Of a DNA stretch of 64,000 nucleotides, positions 45,474 to 53,604 are shown piece by piece. The notes under the pieces were generated by a model. The model did not search any database, was not told the DNA's origin, and saw only the letters and a program-made list of their open reading frames with translations. Positions within the stretch are counted from its first letter, which is position 1. The number at the start of each line of letters is the position of its first letter. A program made the translations under genes and the position numbers. The stretch comes from Gammaproteobacteria bacterium UBA5078. GTDB lineage: Bacteria; Pseudomonadota; Gammaproteobacteria; Pseudomonadales; Pseudohongiellaceae. The stretch covers positions 25,445 through 89,444 of the forward strand of contig DIAM01000001.1 of NCBI GenBank assembly GCA_002416505.1, in the 5' to 3' direction.

Positions 45474-47108
45474 TTAAGAACTACAGGAAAGCATGGAGGC
45501 CCCTGCCCGATGCCGCGCCCATTCGGGGCGTTTGGCGAAAAACTGGGCGAACCGTTCTTGCTCTACATAGGGGTTTAGGAGGACCTCATCGAGGGCGTGG
45601 AGCATAGCATAGTCGCCCTCGTGGGCATGCTCGATCGCTTCTTGAGCGAGGTAGTTTCGCAGTACAAACCACGGGTTTACCGCGTTCATGGCCGCCTTAC
45701 GCGTTTCATGTTCGAGGGCTTGCCCACGAATTCGAATGGCATAACTTTGCGCCCATGCCCGATAGCGTTCTCGCAGCTCCTGAGACATCGCCTCTGGGGC
45801 GTAGAACGCCTCACCGACAAGCCCCAACAGATCCGCTGCGGGGAGATCTGGATTAAAGTCAGCTAGCCTGCGATAGAAGATCGTCATATCGGTCTCCTGC
45901 TCTGCCAGTAGTGCCAGCAATTCAGTCAACAACGCGTCGTCACCCTCCCCCTGATAAGAAACCAGGCCCAGCTTACTGAGCATCATCTGCGTCCATGCGC
46001 TATCGTAATCACGCTGGTAGTCCTGCAAGATTTGCTGCACGGGTTCAGGATCCTCCAGAACGACTAGAAGTGCGTTGGCCAGTTGATAAAGATTCCAGAG
46101 CGCGATATCGGCCTGTTGCCCGAAACGGTAGCGCCGTCCTTGGGCATCGGTAGTGTTAGGGGTCCACTCCGGATTGTAGTCATCGATCCAACCATAGGGC
46201 CCGTAGTCGATGGTGAGGCCGAGTATCGACATATTGTCGGTGTTCATCACCCCATGTACGAAACCAACGCGCATCCACCCGAGCACCATATCGCCGGTGC
46301 GCTTGCACACCTGCTCAAACCAGCGCAGATAAATTTGACGCTTCTCAGCGCCAGCACACAGCCCTGGATTGGGTAGATGAGGATAATCGGCGACGATCGT
46401 GTGCTCGATCAGCCGCTCTAGCAATTGCGTTTCACCACGGTAGGCACATAGCTGAAAGTGCCCGAAGCGAATGAAACTAGGCGCCACACGACACACTATC
46501 GCACCGGGCTCATCCGCTGCATTGCCATCGTAGAACATGTCCCGCAACACCTCGTCTCCGGTCAGGACGAGACTCAATGCCCGCGTGGTAGGCACCCCTA
46601 GATGAAACATCGCCTCGCTACACAGATATTCGCGCACCGAGGAGCGCAACACGGCGCGTCCATCGGCGCCTCTAGAATAAGGAGTAGGCCCGGCGCCTTT
46701 TAGTTGCAGATTGAGGACACGTCCGTCGCTTGCCGGCAACTCGCCTAGGTTTATCGCGCGGCCATCGCCCAACTGCCCCGCCCACTGTCCGAACTGATGA
46801 CCCCCATAGCGCATCGCGAAAGGCGCGCTTCCGGGAAAAGTCTTATTGCCCGACATCAACGCGGCGAATTCTTCACTTGCGCAGAACTGCCTATCGAAAC
46901 CTAGGTCCGCGCAAACGGACTTGGAGCAAAGTAGAGTAGTGGGTGAAGAGACCGGGGTGGGGGCGACAATCGAGAATAGCGCCGAGTTCACTTGCCGAGC
47001 ATAATTATCACGCTGCTCATCCCCTGGCAATACATCCATATAGCGTGAGCTTACCGTGGGGGCATCCGGAATCTTACTAGGACGAGAGGTATCTGCTGTA
47101 GTCGCCAT
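45474..47108 (-). CDS. selO: protein adenylyltransferase SelO (YdiU)
   Basis: SelO is a pseudokinase-fold enzyme that transfers AMP to Ser/Thr/Tyr of target proteins, with a proposed role in redox stress. The 544-residue protein shows MRYGGHQFGQWAGQLGDGRA, the KGAGPTPYSRGADGRAVLRS nucleotide loop, the active-site HGVMNTDNMS and DYGPYGW. The C-terminal SCSS carries the conserved Cys that is selenocysteine in animals. It is somewhat longer than E. coli YdiU (about 480). ATG at 47108 with GGAAG upstream is chosen over a frame extension. Confidence 0.93.
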   Translation of the reverse strand: MATTADTSRPSKIPDAPTVSSRYMDVLPGDEQRDNYARQVNSALFSIVAPTPVSSPTTLLCSKSVCADLGFDRQFCASEEFAALMSGNKTFPGSAPFAMRYGGHQFGQWAGQLGDGRAINLGELPASDGRVLNLQLKGAGPTPYSRGADGRAVLRSSVREYLCSEAMFHLGVPTTRALSLVLTGDEVLRDMFYDGNAADEPGAIVCRVAPSFIRFGHFQLCAYRGETQLLERLIEHTIVADYPHLPNPGLCAGAEKRQIYLRWFEQVCKRTGDMVLGWMRVGFVHGVMNTDNMSILGLTIDYGPYGWIDDYNPEWTPNTTDAQGRRYRFGQQADIALWNLYQLANALLVVLEDPEPVQQILQDYQRDYDSAWTQMMLSKLGLVSYQGEGDDALLTELLALLAEQETDMTIFYRRLADFNPDLPAADLLGLVGEAFYAPEAMSQELRERYRAWAQSYAIRIRGQALEHETRKAAMNAVNPWFVLRNYLAQEAIEHAHEGDYAMLHALDEVLLNPYVEQERFAQFFAKRPEWARHRAGASMLSCSS

Positions 47109-47160
47109 GTTAGCGCTTCCAAAAGGGACGAAGTGTAAGCTTAGCACAGACGCAGCCGAG

Positions 47161-47667
47161 CTAGACGATATGCCCTATCCACCGGCCGGCCAGCGTTACT
47201 CCGATCCATAGAATCAACGAAGCGGCCGCGACCACTCTTGCGGCAAGTGGCGCACGCGACTGCTGGTCCCACGCGCCGATTGTGCGCAGCACGCGGAAGT
47301 GGAAGAAGGCAATATTGACCCCCGCAAGGACTAACAAGATCATCTTTATCTGAAACGCCGGATTCTCAACATGATGCGAGGCCCGCGTTATGAACATCGC
47401 CAGGCCCGTGATATTGGCGACTAGAAACGCGGCGGCAGACCAGGGGACTAACTCCCGATTCAGACTCGAGACGGAATAACGCCGCGCCGCCCAACCGAGC
47501 ACGCGCAGGTCGAGCATTAGAATGGCCCCCAACATTATTGCTAGGCTCAGGACGTGCAACGACTCCATGAACGGAAACCACCACGTTGCCCCTATCTCCG
47601 ACGCGATAGGCAGCATTTCGAGCCACAGCCAAAAATCATTCAATAGCATCTCTCCCGTGCTGCGCAT
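47161..47667 (-). CDS. small four-helix membrane protein, DUF6644-like (copy 1)
   Basis: The 168-residue protein has about four hydrophobic helices, a conserved ESLHVLSLAIMLGAILMLDLRVLG in the first and NPAFQIKMILL in the third. It is a paralogue of the next gene, with the same layout, length and motifs (LHLLS, DLRILG, NPVFQIKF, GRWI). The resemblance to the DUF6644 family is from memory. The His in helix 1 is shared by both copies and could bind haem or metal, but this is speculative. ATG at 47667 is taken; a TTG at 47643 behind GGGAGAG is also possible. Function unknown. Confidence 0.7.
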   Translation of the reverse strand: MRSTGEMLLNDFWLWLEMLPIASEIGATWWFPFMESLHVLSLAIMLGAILMLDLRVLGWAARRYSVSSLNRELVPWSAAAFLVANITGLAMFITRASHHVENPAFQIKMILLVLAGVNIAFFHFRVLRTIGAWDQQSRAPLAARVVAAASLILWIGVTLAGRWIGHIV

Positions 47668-47700
47668 CGACGAAGACTCTGTTTACCGAACTGAGCCTCA

Positions 47701-48207
47701 CTAGGCTGGCCAAAATAGATACTCCGCATAGGCTATCCAGCGTCCGGCTAGTACCACAGCAATCCAGAGCAGGAGCGAAGTCATTGCCAACAGTTTAGCG
47801 CGCCAGAAATGGATCAGATAAAAATTCGGCTTGCGCAAGGCAGTGCGAAAAATCCAATAACTACACAGCAGCGCGGGGAGAAGCAGCGCGAACTTGATCT
47901 GAAAGACGGGATTAGTGAAATAACGGTTAGGCCTGGCCAATACAAACCATATGCCCGAGGAGAAGACGCCCAATACACCCGCAACGGCCCAGAAGCGTAA
48001 ACGCTGTGCCATCTCATGAATCTCTTGAGAGGGGAGCGCAAGACCGAGTATGCGCAGGTCGATCATCAGCGCAGAGGCCATGATGGCGACGATGCTCAAT
48101 AGATGAAGCGTTTGCAAGATTGGAGGGGAACCAGGCACATTGCCCAGGAGTGCCAACGCGAGATCATTGGCAGCACTGTTTGCGATCCAAGAGCTAAGGC
48201 TTTCCAA
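47701..48207 (-). CDS. small four-helix membrane protein, DUF6644-like (copy 2)
   Basis: This 168-residue paralogue of the following gene is on the same strand, 33 bases away. It has four hydrophobic helices with TLHLLSIVAIMASALMIDLRILG, FWAVAGVLGVFSSGIWFVL, NPVFQIKFALLLPALL and LLLWIAVVLAGRWI. The start codon is TTG, with AGGA 6 bases before it. The two proteins probably form a heteromeric membrane unit, which is inference from tandem pairing. No enzyme gene adjoins that reveals a substrate. Confidence 0.7.
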   Translation of the reverse strand: MESLSSWIANSAANDLALALLGNVPGSPPILQTLHLLSIVAIMASALMIDLRILGLALPSQEIHEMAQRLRFWAVAGVLGVFSSGIWFVLARPNRYFTNPVFQIKFALLLPALLCSYWIFRTALRKPNFYLIHFWRAKLLAMTSLLLWIAVVLAGRWIAYAEYLFWPA

Positions 48208-48289
48208 TTGAATTCCTACACTTTCGCTATTATTTTTGTTGTTCTAGCGCTAGCCCTTGACAGTGCGAGGCCACCGCGCAGCACACCGC

Positions 48290-49510
48290 TCAACGGCGGG
48301 GTGGATTCGATTTTTCAAGCAAACCGAACAATGCAGTCTCGGGCAGAGGACGCGAGAAATAATAGCCTTGGGCGGCATCGCAGTTGAGTTGCGTGAGGAG
48401 CTGCGCCTCTTCTAACTCCTCTACTCCTTCCGCGACGATATCGATGTTCATGTTCTCGCGCAGAGTTAGGATCGATTTAACTAGCCCTAGTACCGACTTG
48501 TCGCTGCGCATATTGTGGATGAAGCTACGGTCTATCTTGAGCGTATCGATCGGATATTGATGTAGATAACTCAAGGACGAATAGCCGGTGCCGAAGTCAT
48601 CGATCACGACCCTCATGCCGAGTTTACGGCAGTTATCGAGCGTCTCTTTGACGTTCTTGGGCTTCTTCAACAATAAACGCTCGGTAATCTCGATGTGGAT
48701 GCGATTAGGCGGCGTATTGCCGCGATCAAGAATCTCGCTGAACGCTTCAAGAAAATTGCTTTCCTCGAAATCGGTGGCAGAGAAGTTGACACTGACGTAG
48801 AGATCTTTAAGGTCTGGACGCACTGCGTCGAGCCTCTGCAACATCTGGCAGACTTCCCCAATGGCCCAGCGGCAAGCCTCGACGATAAGACCACTATCTT
48901 CGGCCATCGGGATGAACTCATCCGGTGGCACTAGACCACGCACAGGATGCTCCCAGCGCATGAGCGCTTCGAAACCAAGTACCTGTCCTGAGGAGATGGA
49001 GTAGATCGGTTGGTAGTGCAGAATAAGTTGTTTGCCCGCAATCGCGACTTTGAATTCATTGGCAAGTTTGATCGACTCGACGACATTAGTCTGCTCGGCG
49101 TACGCGCGTTCCGAATCCTCTGGCGAGGTACACCCGGGGCTGTCATCAATTAGTGTCTGTGAGCGCCTCAAGATATCGCGATAGCGCATCAAGATCACTT
49201 GCGAGATCAGCCGCACGATAGGGTTAGCCCCTTTAACGCTGCGAGCGAAATCTTCTTTGGTGATCTCTAGCAGAGTGCAGTTCTCGAGAGTCTGGATAGT
49301 GGCGCTACGCGGCTGGCTGTCGACAATCGCCATCTCGCCGATGATACTGCCGGGACCACGCGTCCCCATGTCGAGTAAACTGCCATCGGCTTTCTCGACG
49401 ACGATCTTTACACGCCCTTCCTGAATAAAATAAGCGCATGTTCCCAACTCGCCCTGAGACATGATGACTTCACCGGCTTTAAAAAACTTTTCAGCCTTGG
49501 GCGTTTCCAT
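48290..49510 (-). CDS. cyclic-nucleotide-binding domain/EAL domain protein (putative c-di-GMP phosphodiesterase)
   Basis: The 406-residue cytoplasmic protein joins an N-terminal CRP-like cNMP-binding domain (about 5-125, with the phosphate cassette GEMAIVDSQPRSAT at 58-71) to a C-terminal EAL domain (about 150-395). The EAL catalytic set is complete: E181 in FEALMRW, N242, E274 in EITE, D304-D305 in DDFGTGYSS, K325 and E361 in EGVEE, so c-di-GMP hydrolysis is likely. No membrane helix or GGDEF domain is present. Binding of cAMP or cGMP probably controls the phosphodiesterase; that link is inferred from the domains. Confidence 0.9.
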   Translation of the reverse strand: METPKAEKFFKAGEVIMSQGELGTCAYFIQEGRVKIVVEKADGSLLDMGTRGPGSIIGEMAIVDSQPRSATIQTLENCTLLEITKEDFARSVKGANPIVRLISQVILMRYRDILRRSQTLIDDSPGCTSPEDSERAYAEQTNVVESIKLANEFKVAIAGKQLILHYQPIYSISSGQVLGFEALMRWEHPVRGLVPPDEFIPMAEDSGLIVEACRWAIGEVCQMLQRLDAVRPDLKDLYVSVNFSATDFEESNFLEAFSEILDRGNTPPNRIHIEITERLLLKKPKNVKETLDNCRKLGMRVVIDDFGTGYSSLSYLHQYPIDTLKIDRSFIHNMRSDKSVLGLVKSILTLRENMNIDIVAEGVEELEEAQLLTQLNCDAAQGYYFSRPLPETALFGLLEKSNPPRR

Positions 49511-49631
49511 ACGTTGGTATACCTAACTCGCAGCGGCAAATCGTGCGGGCTCTAAGTACCGCTTGCCATAAAAAGAGGGTTTATCATAAAGGAAAGGTCT
49601 AGTGAATGAAACCGGCTTAACGACGGGTTTT

Positions 49632-50645
49632 TCAGCCGCTGATTTGGCGGAAAACCGCCGTAACTTTCGCTATGTCGGCATCATCGATATCGAGATGGGT
49701 CACTAGGCGAAGGCGCGACGCAACGGAGACTTTGATGCCCTGCTCGAGCAGTTTTTTACAGAGCTGCTTAGGGTCGTGAGCCCCGCTTTGCACAAACAAC
49801 ATATTGGTCTGTACCGGTTCAACATCGAAGCCCAAATCCCGCAGATTGGCGGCGAGCAACTTGGCGCGTTCATGGTCAGCAGCGAGGCGCTCGACATTGT
49901 GACTAAGTGCATATAGGCCGCCAGCGGCTAATATCCCAGCCTGTCGCAGCCCTCCTCCAGTTATCTTACGCCATCTGTGCGCAGATTCGATGAAGTCTTT
50001 GCTTCCTAGCAATACCGAACCAACTGGCGCCCCTAAGCCTTTGGAGAGGCAGATAGAGACGCTGTCGAAACCCGCCACGAGCTGGTCGATACTCACGCCG
50101 CTTGCTACGGCGGCATTGAAGGCGCGCGCGCCATCGAGATGCAAGCCCAGGCGCTGACGCTTCGTAAACTGAACGGCCTCATTTAAGTAGGCAAGTGGGA
50201 GTACCTTACCCTGCATGGTGTTCTCGAGGCAGAGCAAGCGCGTCCTCGCGAAATGATGATCAAGAGGCTTAATAGCCGCCTGCACGGCGTCCAGATCTAA
50301 GCCTCCTTGTTCATTGAATTCGAGGGGCTGTGGCTGGATGCCACCTAGTACGGCGGCGCCGCCTCCTTCGTATTTATAGGTATGGGCCTGTTGCCCCACT
50401 ATATATTCGTCTCCGCGCGCGCAGTGGCTAATAAGCGCGACTAAGTTGGACTGCGTGCCCGAGGGCATGAATAGGCCCCGCTCCATTCCCGTCATCTCGG
50501 CCAGCAGCGCCTGCAATTTATTGACGGTTGGGTCTTCGCCATAGACATCGTCGCCCACAGCTGCGGCCGACATAGCGGATCGCATCGCCTTCGATGGCTC
50601 CGTGACTGTGTCGCTACGCAGGTCGATAAAGCCTTCACTATTCAC
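49632..50645 (-). CDS. ltaE: low-specificity L-threonine aldolase
   Basis: LtaE is a PLP enzyme that splits L-threonine or L-allo-threonine to glycine and acetaldehyde. The 337-residue protein begins FIDLRSDTVTEPSKAMR and shows GDDVYGEDPTVNKL, LHLDGARAFNA (PLP-ring and Asp contacts) and the PLP lysine in SICLSKGLGAPVGSVL. The start is GTG and overlaps the stop of the upstream gene in GTGA. The gene is last in a three-gene overlapping operon. Confidence 0.94.
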   Translation of the reverse strand: MNSEGFIDLRSDTVTEPSKAMRSAMSAAAVGDDVYGEDPTVNKLQALLAEMTGMERGLFMPSGTQSNLVALISHCARGDEYIVGQQAHTYKYEGGGAAVLGGIQPQPLEFNEQGGLDLDAVQAAIKPLDHHFARTRLLCLENTMQGKVLPLAYLNEAVQFTKRQRLGLHLDGARAFNAAVASGVSIDQLVAGFDSVSICLSKGLGAPVGSVLLGSKDFIESAHRWRKITGGGLRQAGILAAGGLYALSHNVERLAADHERAKLLAANLRDLGFDVEPVQTNMLFVQSGAHDPKQLCKKLLEQGIKVSVASRLRLVTHLDIDDADIAKVTAVFRQISG

Positions 50646-51085
50646 GCGTGATCCTCACTTACTTTACTTGCAGGGCGATGAGCCTGTGGATGCCACGCGC
50701 CACTGCGAATACAAGGCCTATTAGAGAGTTCCCCTTGATAGAGGTACACCCATGCGAGCCCAAAACTGGTTTCTAAGAGCTCACGAGTATAGAGACTGTT
50801 GGCAGGGTCCGCCGGGTCATGCTCCTCAAGGAGGTCCAATTGCGCTAACTCCCCGTCACTGATGGCATACACTTCCACCTCGATCCCAAGCGAGCTTTCT
50901 AGCCGCGCGCCCGGATAGGGACCGATATCGTATAGACTAATCTGACTAAGCGCATCGCGCCCGATGTATTGTGCCTGTGCAAGTAAGGCATGGTTGCCAA
51001 GGCCTCTCTTGAGCGTGCCATACACCGCTACGAGCGCTGCAGCGCCGCTAGCTTGATCTGCAGCCCAGCAGCTCCTAGTAGGCAT
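50642..51085 (-). CDS. gamma-glutamylcyclotransferase-like (AIG2-type) protein
   Basis: The 147-residue protein has the GGCT/AIG2 fold signature VAVYGTLKRGLGNHALL (about residues 19-35). The expected acidic residue lies in LDLLEEHDP at the position of the catalytic Glu. Family members act on gamma-glutamyl peptides or amines, producing 5-oxoproline. The true substrate is unknown. The gene overlaps the upstream pyrophosphohydrolase by 11 bases and the downstream ltaE by 4. The first dozen residues and the C-terminal tail look non-conserved. Confidence 0.85.
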   Translation of the reverse strand: MPTRSCWAADQASGAAALVAVYGTLKRGLGNHALLAQAQYIGRDALSQISLYDIGPYPGARLESSLGIEVEVYAISDGELAQLDLLEEHDPADPANSLYTRELLETSFGLAWVYLYQGELSNRPCIRSGAWHPQAHRPASKVSEDHA

Positions 51086-51422
51086 TGTATTTCTTAGCGC
51101 TACCGCGCACCTTATCGGCCGGGTACTTCTGTGCGTTCTTTTCCATCTTAGCTGCCACGGCCGCTAGAATATCGACCCCTAGTGAATCGGCGATCCGCAC
51201 TAGGTAGACCTGCACGTCAGCGATCTCATCAGCCACGGCAGCGCGCGTTGCCTTGTCGAGCTCTCGTGACTGCGCCTCACTCAACCACTGGAAATGCTCC
51301 AGGAGCTCGGCGACTTCCACGCTCAGCGCCATCGCCAGATTCTTAGGCGAATGAAACTGCTCCCAATCCCGCTCCTGGGCGAACTTGGCAACGCATTGTC
51401 GTATTGCTTCTAAGTCTTTCAT
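51075..51422 (-). CDS. MazG-like nucleotide pyrophosphohydrolase (dCTPase/RS21-C6 type)
   Basis: The 115-residue all-helical protein has one MazG-type domain: FHSPKNLAMALSVEVAELLEHFQWL (EExxE-type metal site) and VADEIADVQVYLVRIADSLGVDI (ExxD). Single-domain members of this group hydrolyse dCTP or modified dNTPs. ATG at 51422 has an ideal GGAGAGTCG upstream, so the longer reading frame is rejected. It differs from the two-domain MazG at 23 kb. It heads an overlapping operon with the cyclotransferase-like gene and ltaE. Confidence 0.9.
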   Translation of the reverse strand: MKDLEAIRQCVAKFAQERDWEQFHSPKNLAMALSVEVAELLEHFQWLSEAQSRELDKATRAAVADEIADVQVYLVRIADSLGVDILAAVAAKMEKNAQKYPADKVRGSAKKYNAY

Positions 51423-51648
51423 CGACTCTCCTTCGCGGTTCGTGGCGAGTAAACCCGCACAGGCCAAGCGAGAGCTCCTCAAACAGGCCTGCAAACCGTC
51501 TTAAAATAGCGACAATTTAGCACGTTCGTGAAATAAAAAGTGTCAGTTGCCGCCCTTATTGTTAGCATCCTGCGTACAGATTGAATTACGAAAAAAGGTG
51601 CTTTATTCTGTTCGTCCATTTCAGCAATCCATGGGAGAGTTCTCCGTC

Positions 51649-52731
51649 GTGTCAAAATATAATAAAACGATCAAAAATGCCTTTATAGGCCTCACAGTAG
51701 CAGTTGCGGCATTCCCGCTAATGAGCTTTGCCCAATCCGATATGAATATGGATCCGGTGAACTCCTTACCCAATCCCTATACTACTATCGAAGGCTATCT
51801 AAAGATGCCTGCGGGCCGTGCTTGGGGCTCATCTAGTACCGTCGACGTTGATCCAGATGGCGTTTCGATCTGGGCTGCAGAGCGTTGTGGCGGAAACATC
51901 GGCGCTTGCGTAACCAGCAACGTTGATCCCGTTATGAAGTTCGACGCGAATGGCAATATGCTTACTAGTTTCGGTGCCGGGCTCGTTATGTGGCCCCACG
52001 GTATTCACGTCGATTTCGAAGGTAACGTCTGGATCGCAGACGGCCGTGACAATTTAGACCGTGATGGCAATCCTGTTGGTGGCGAGCTAAAGGGCCACCA
52101 AGTACTCAAGTTCAGCCCAGAGGGCGAATTGCTGATGACCCTTGGCGAGCCTGGTGGCGCGCGCGAGCCTGGCTATCTGTTCCAACCAAACGATGTCTTT
52201 GTAGCCCCTAATGGCGACATCTTCGTTGGTGAAGGACACGCGAACAATGAGGGCTCGACTGCCCGCATGCTGAAATTTAACAAAGATGGCGAGTTCATTA
52301 AGGCATGGGGACAGCTAGGCACCGGTCCTGATGACTTCATGCAGCCACATTCTTTGGCGATGGATTCTCGTGGCCGCCTATTCGTAGCAGACCGCAGCAA
52401 CAACCGCATCGTGATCTTCGATCAAGATGGCAACCGTCTGGACACGTGGTACCAGTTCAGCCGTAACAGCGGCATCTACATCGATGCAAACGACATCCTG
52501 TACGCAGCTGACTCAGAGTCTGGCTCTGTGAACCCAGACCATGGCGATTGGCTCCGTGGTATCCGTGTTGGCAGCGCCGTTACAGGTGAAGTTACTGCGT
52601 TCATCCCAGATCCAAATCCTGATTGCACAGGCACGTGCACAGCGGAAGGCGTAGTTGCTGACCGCAATGGCGTGATCTACGGCGCAGAAGTCGGCCCAGT
52701 AGGCGGCATCAAGCGCTACGTAAGAAACTAA
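51649..52731 (+). CDS. secreted NHL-repeat beta-propeller, peptidyl-alpha-hydroxyglycine amidating lyase-like family
   Basis: The protein is about 360 residues with a signal peptide (NAFIGLTVAVAAFPLMSFAQS). A repeated propeller pattern follows: WPHGIHVDFEGNVWIADG, QPNDVFVAPNGDIFVGEGH, QPHSLAMDSRGRLFVADRSNNRI and GIYIDANDILYAADSESG, four clear NHL units and weaker ones. It resembles bacterial proteins named peptidyl-alpha-hydroxyglycine alpha-amidating lyase family; whether it has that activity is unknown. The GTG at 51649 is preferred (GGGAGAG about 9 bases before); ATG at 51631 is an alternative. A strong terminator follows. It is monocistronic, with a repeat cluster downstream. Confidence 0.85.
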   Translation: MSKYNKTIKNAFIGLTVAVAAFPLMSFAQSDMNMDPVNSLPNPYTTIEGYLKMPAGRAWGSSSTVDVDPDGVSIWAAERCGGNIGACVTSNVDPVMKFDANGNMLTSFGAGLVMWPHGIHVDFEGNVWIADGRDNLDRDGNPVGGELKGHQVLKFSPEGELLMTLGEPGGAREPGYLFQPNDVFVAPNGDIFVGEGHANNEGSTARMLKFNKDGEFIKAWGQLGTGPDDFMQPHSLAMDSRGRLFVADRSNNRIVIFDQDGNRLDTWYQFSRNSGIYIDANDILYAADSESGSVNPDHGDWLRGIRVGSAVTGEVTAFIPDPNPDCTGTCTAEGVVADRNGVIYGAEVGPVGGIKRYVRN

Positions 52732-52747
52732 ACACTGCGGTGTTTGC

Positions 52748-52778
52748 GAAAAAGGCGCCCTCGAGGCGCCTTTTTTTT
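52748..52778 (+). terminator. intrinsic terminator of the NHL-repeat gene
   Basis: A nine-pair stem (AAAGGCGCC / GGCGCCTTT) with a five-base loop is followed by T8. It lies 17 bases after the stop codon. Confidence 0.95.
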
Positions 52779-52821
52779 GCCTTCTATTCTGGCATCACGT
52801 CCCTTTATTACTCCGTAGCAC

Positions 52822-53280
52822 GCCCTCGGGGAGGAGGTGGTGTACCAGACACGCTCCAAGCACATCCCTGTGGGCTCGGCGTCCGCCATCCCTGGCTCCC
52901 GACGGTCTGGCACACCACCTCCTCCCCAAGGGCTGCATTAGCGTTATCGATTGGAGGACCAACTTGCTCTAGCCGATCCATCTACTGCTCTCTAGGTCGC
53001 ATCGTGAACGTGTCCTGAAACCCTATGCCTTACCCCAAACGCGCACTACGAAGTACTAAAAAAACGCAGGAGCAACCTGCCAGCTTGGCAATGCGTCAGC
53101 GTTCGGGGTGAGGCGTAGGGGTTCAGGACCGTCGGGAGCCAGGGCCGATAAATTGCTCCTGCATTTTCGGCACTCCCGCCATCCATGGCGGTCGGACACG
53201 GACGCCGAGCCCACAAGGACGTGCTTGGAGCGTGTCCTGAAACCCTATGCCTTGCCGCGAACGCGAACTACGAAGCACTT
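52822..53280. repeat. cluster of nested inverted and direct repeats, no gene
   Basis: This part of the 640-base gene-free gap is built from repeats. (1) A nearly perfect inverted repeat of about 23-29 bases: 52822-52850 with 52905-52933. (2) The spacer between those arms (52852-52904) recurs inverted and split at 53129-53144 and 53200-53232, with about 55 bases in between. (3) A ~49-base unit beginning CGTGTCCTGAAACCCTATGC is at 53009-53057 and 53231-53279, with a third, inverted and diverged copy at 53093-53130. (4) A TTGCTCCTGC motif is inverted between about 53066-53075 and 53153-53162. The layout resembles non-autonomous mobile repeats (MITE/REP type); no transposase is present. Confidence 0.75.
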
Positions 53281-53337
53281 AGCACTTAGCACTTACCACG
53301 ATCTAGCAAATACCTAGCTCACAGAGTTCGCAGGCGA

Positions 53338-53370
53338 AAAAAAAGAGCATCCTTGTGGATACTCTTTCTT
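53338..53370 (-). terminator. intrinsic terminator after tRNA-Pro
   Basis: On the minus strand AAAGAGTATCC pairs with GGATGCTCTTT, one mismatch, across a short loop, followed by T8. It begins about five bases after the tRNA 3' end and ends the pheT-ihfA-merR-tRNA transcript. Confidence 0.9.
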
Positions 53371-53374
53371 TAAT

Positions 53375-53451
53375 TGGTCGGGACAGCAGGATTTGAACCT
53401 ACGACCCCCACACCCCCAGTGTGGTGCGCTACCAGGCTGCGCTATGCCCCG
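53375..53451 (-). tRNA. tRNA-Pro (GGG)
   Basis: A complete 77-base cloverleaf with encoded CCA. The acceptor stem is CGGGGCA / TGTCCCG, the D-loop contains CCTGGTAG, the anticodon stem CCACA / TGTGG holds a loop with anticodon GGG, and the T-arm contains GGTTCAAATCC. A variable loop of normal size is present. Confidence 0.95.
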
Positions 53452-53604
53452 AATGTGTTGATATATGCAGAGTTCTTCTGAAGTGAAACCGAAGGAGTCC
53501 TAAATATCTAAACTTTGGCGAGTAATAACATAAGGCGTGAATCGAGGACCTTTTGTCGTACTGTTTTGCCTGTGCTCTAAAGCGGCCGCAATTCTACCGC
53601 ATTT

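Noticed and set aside
52740..53317. Short open frames of 61-92 codons inside the repeat cluster
   Set aside because: They follow the repeats, lack ribosome sites and have no recognisable protein features.
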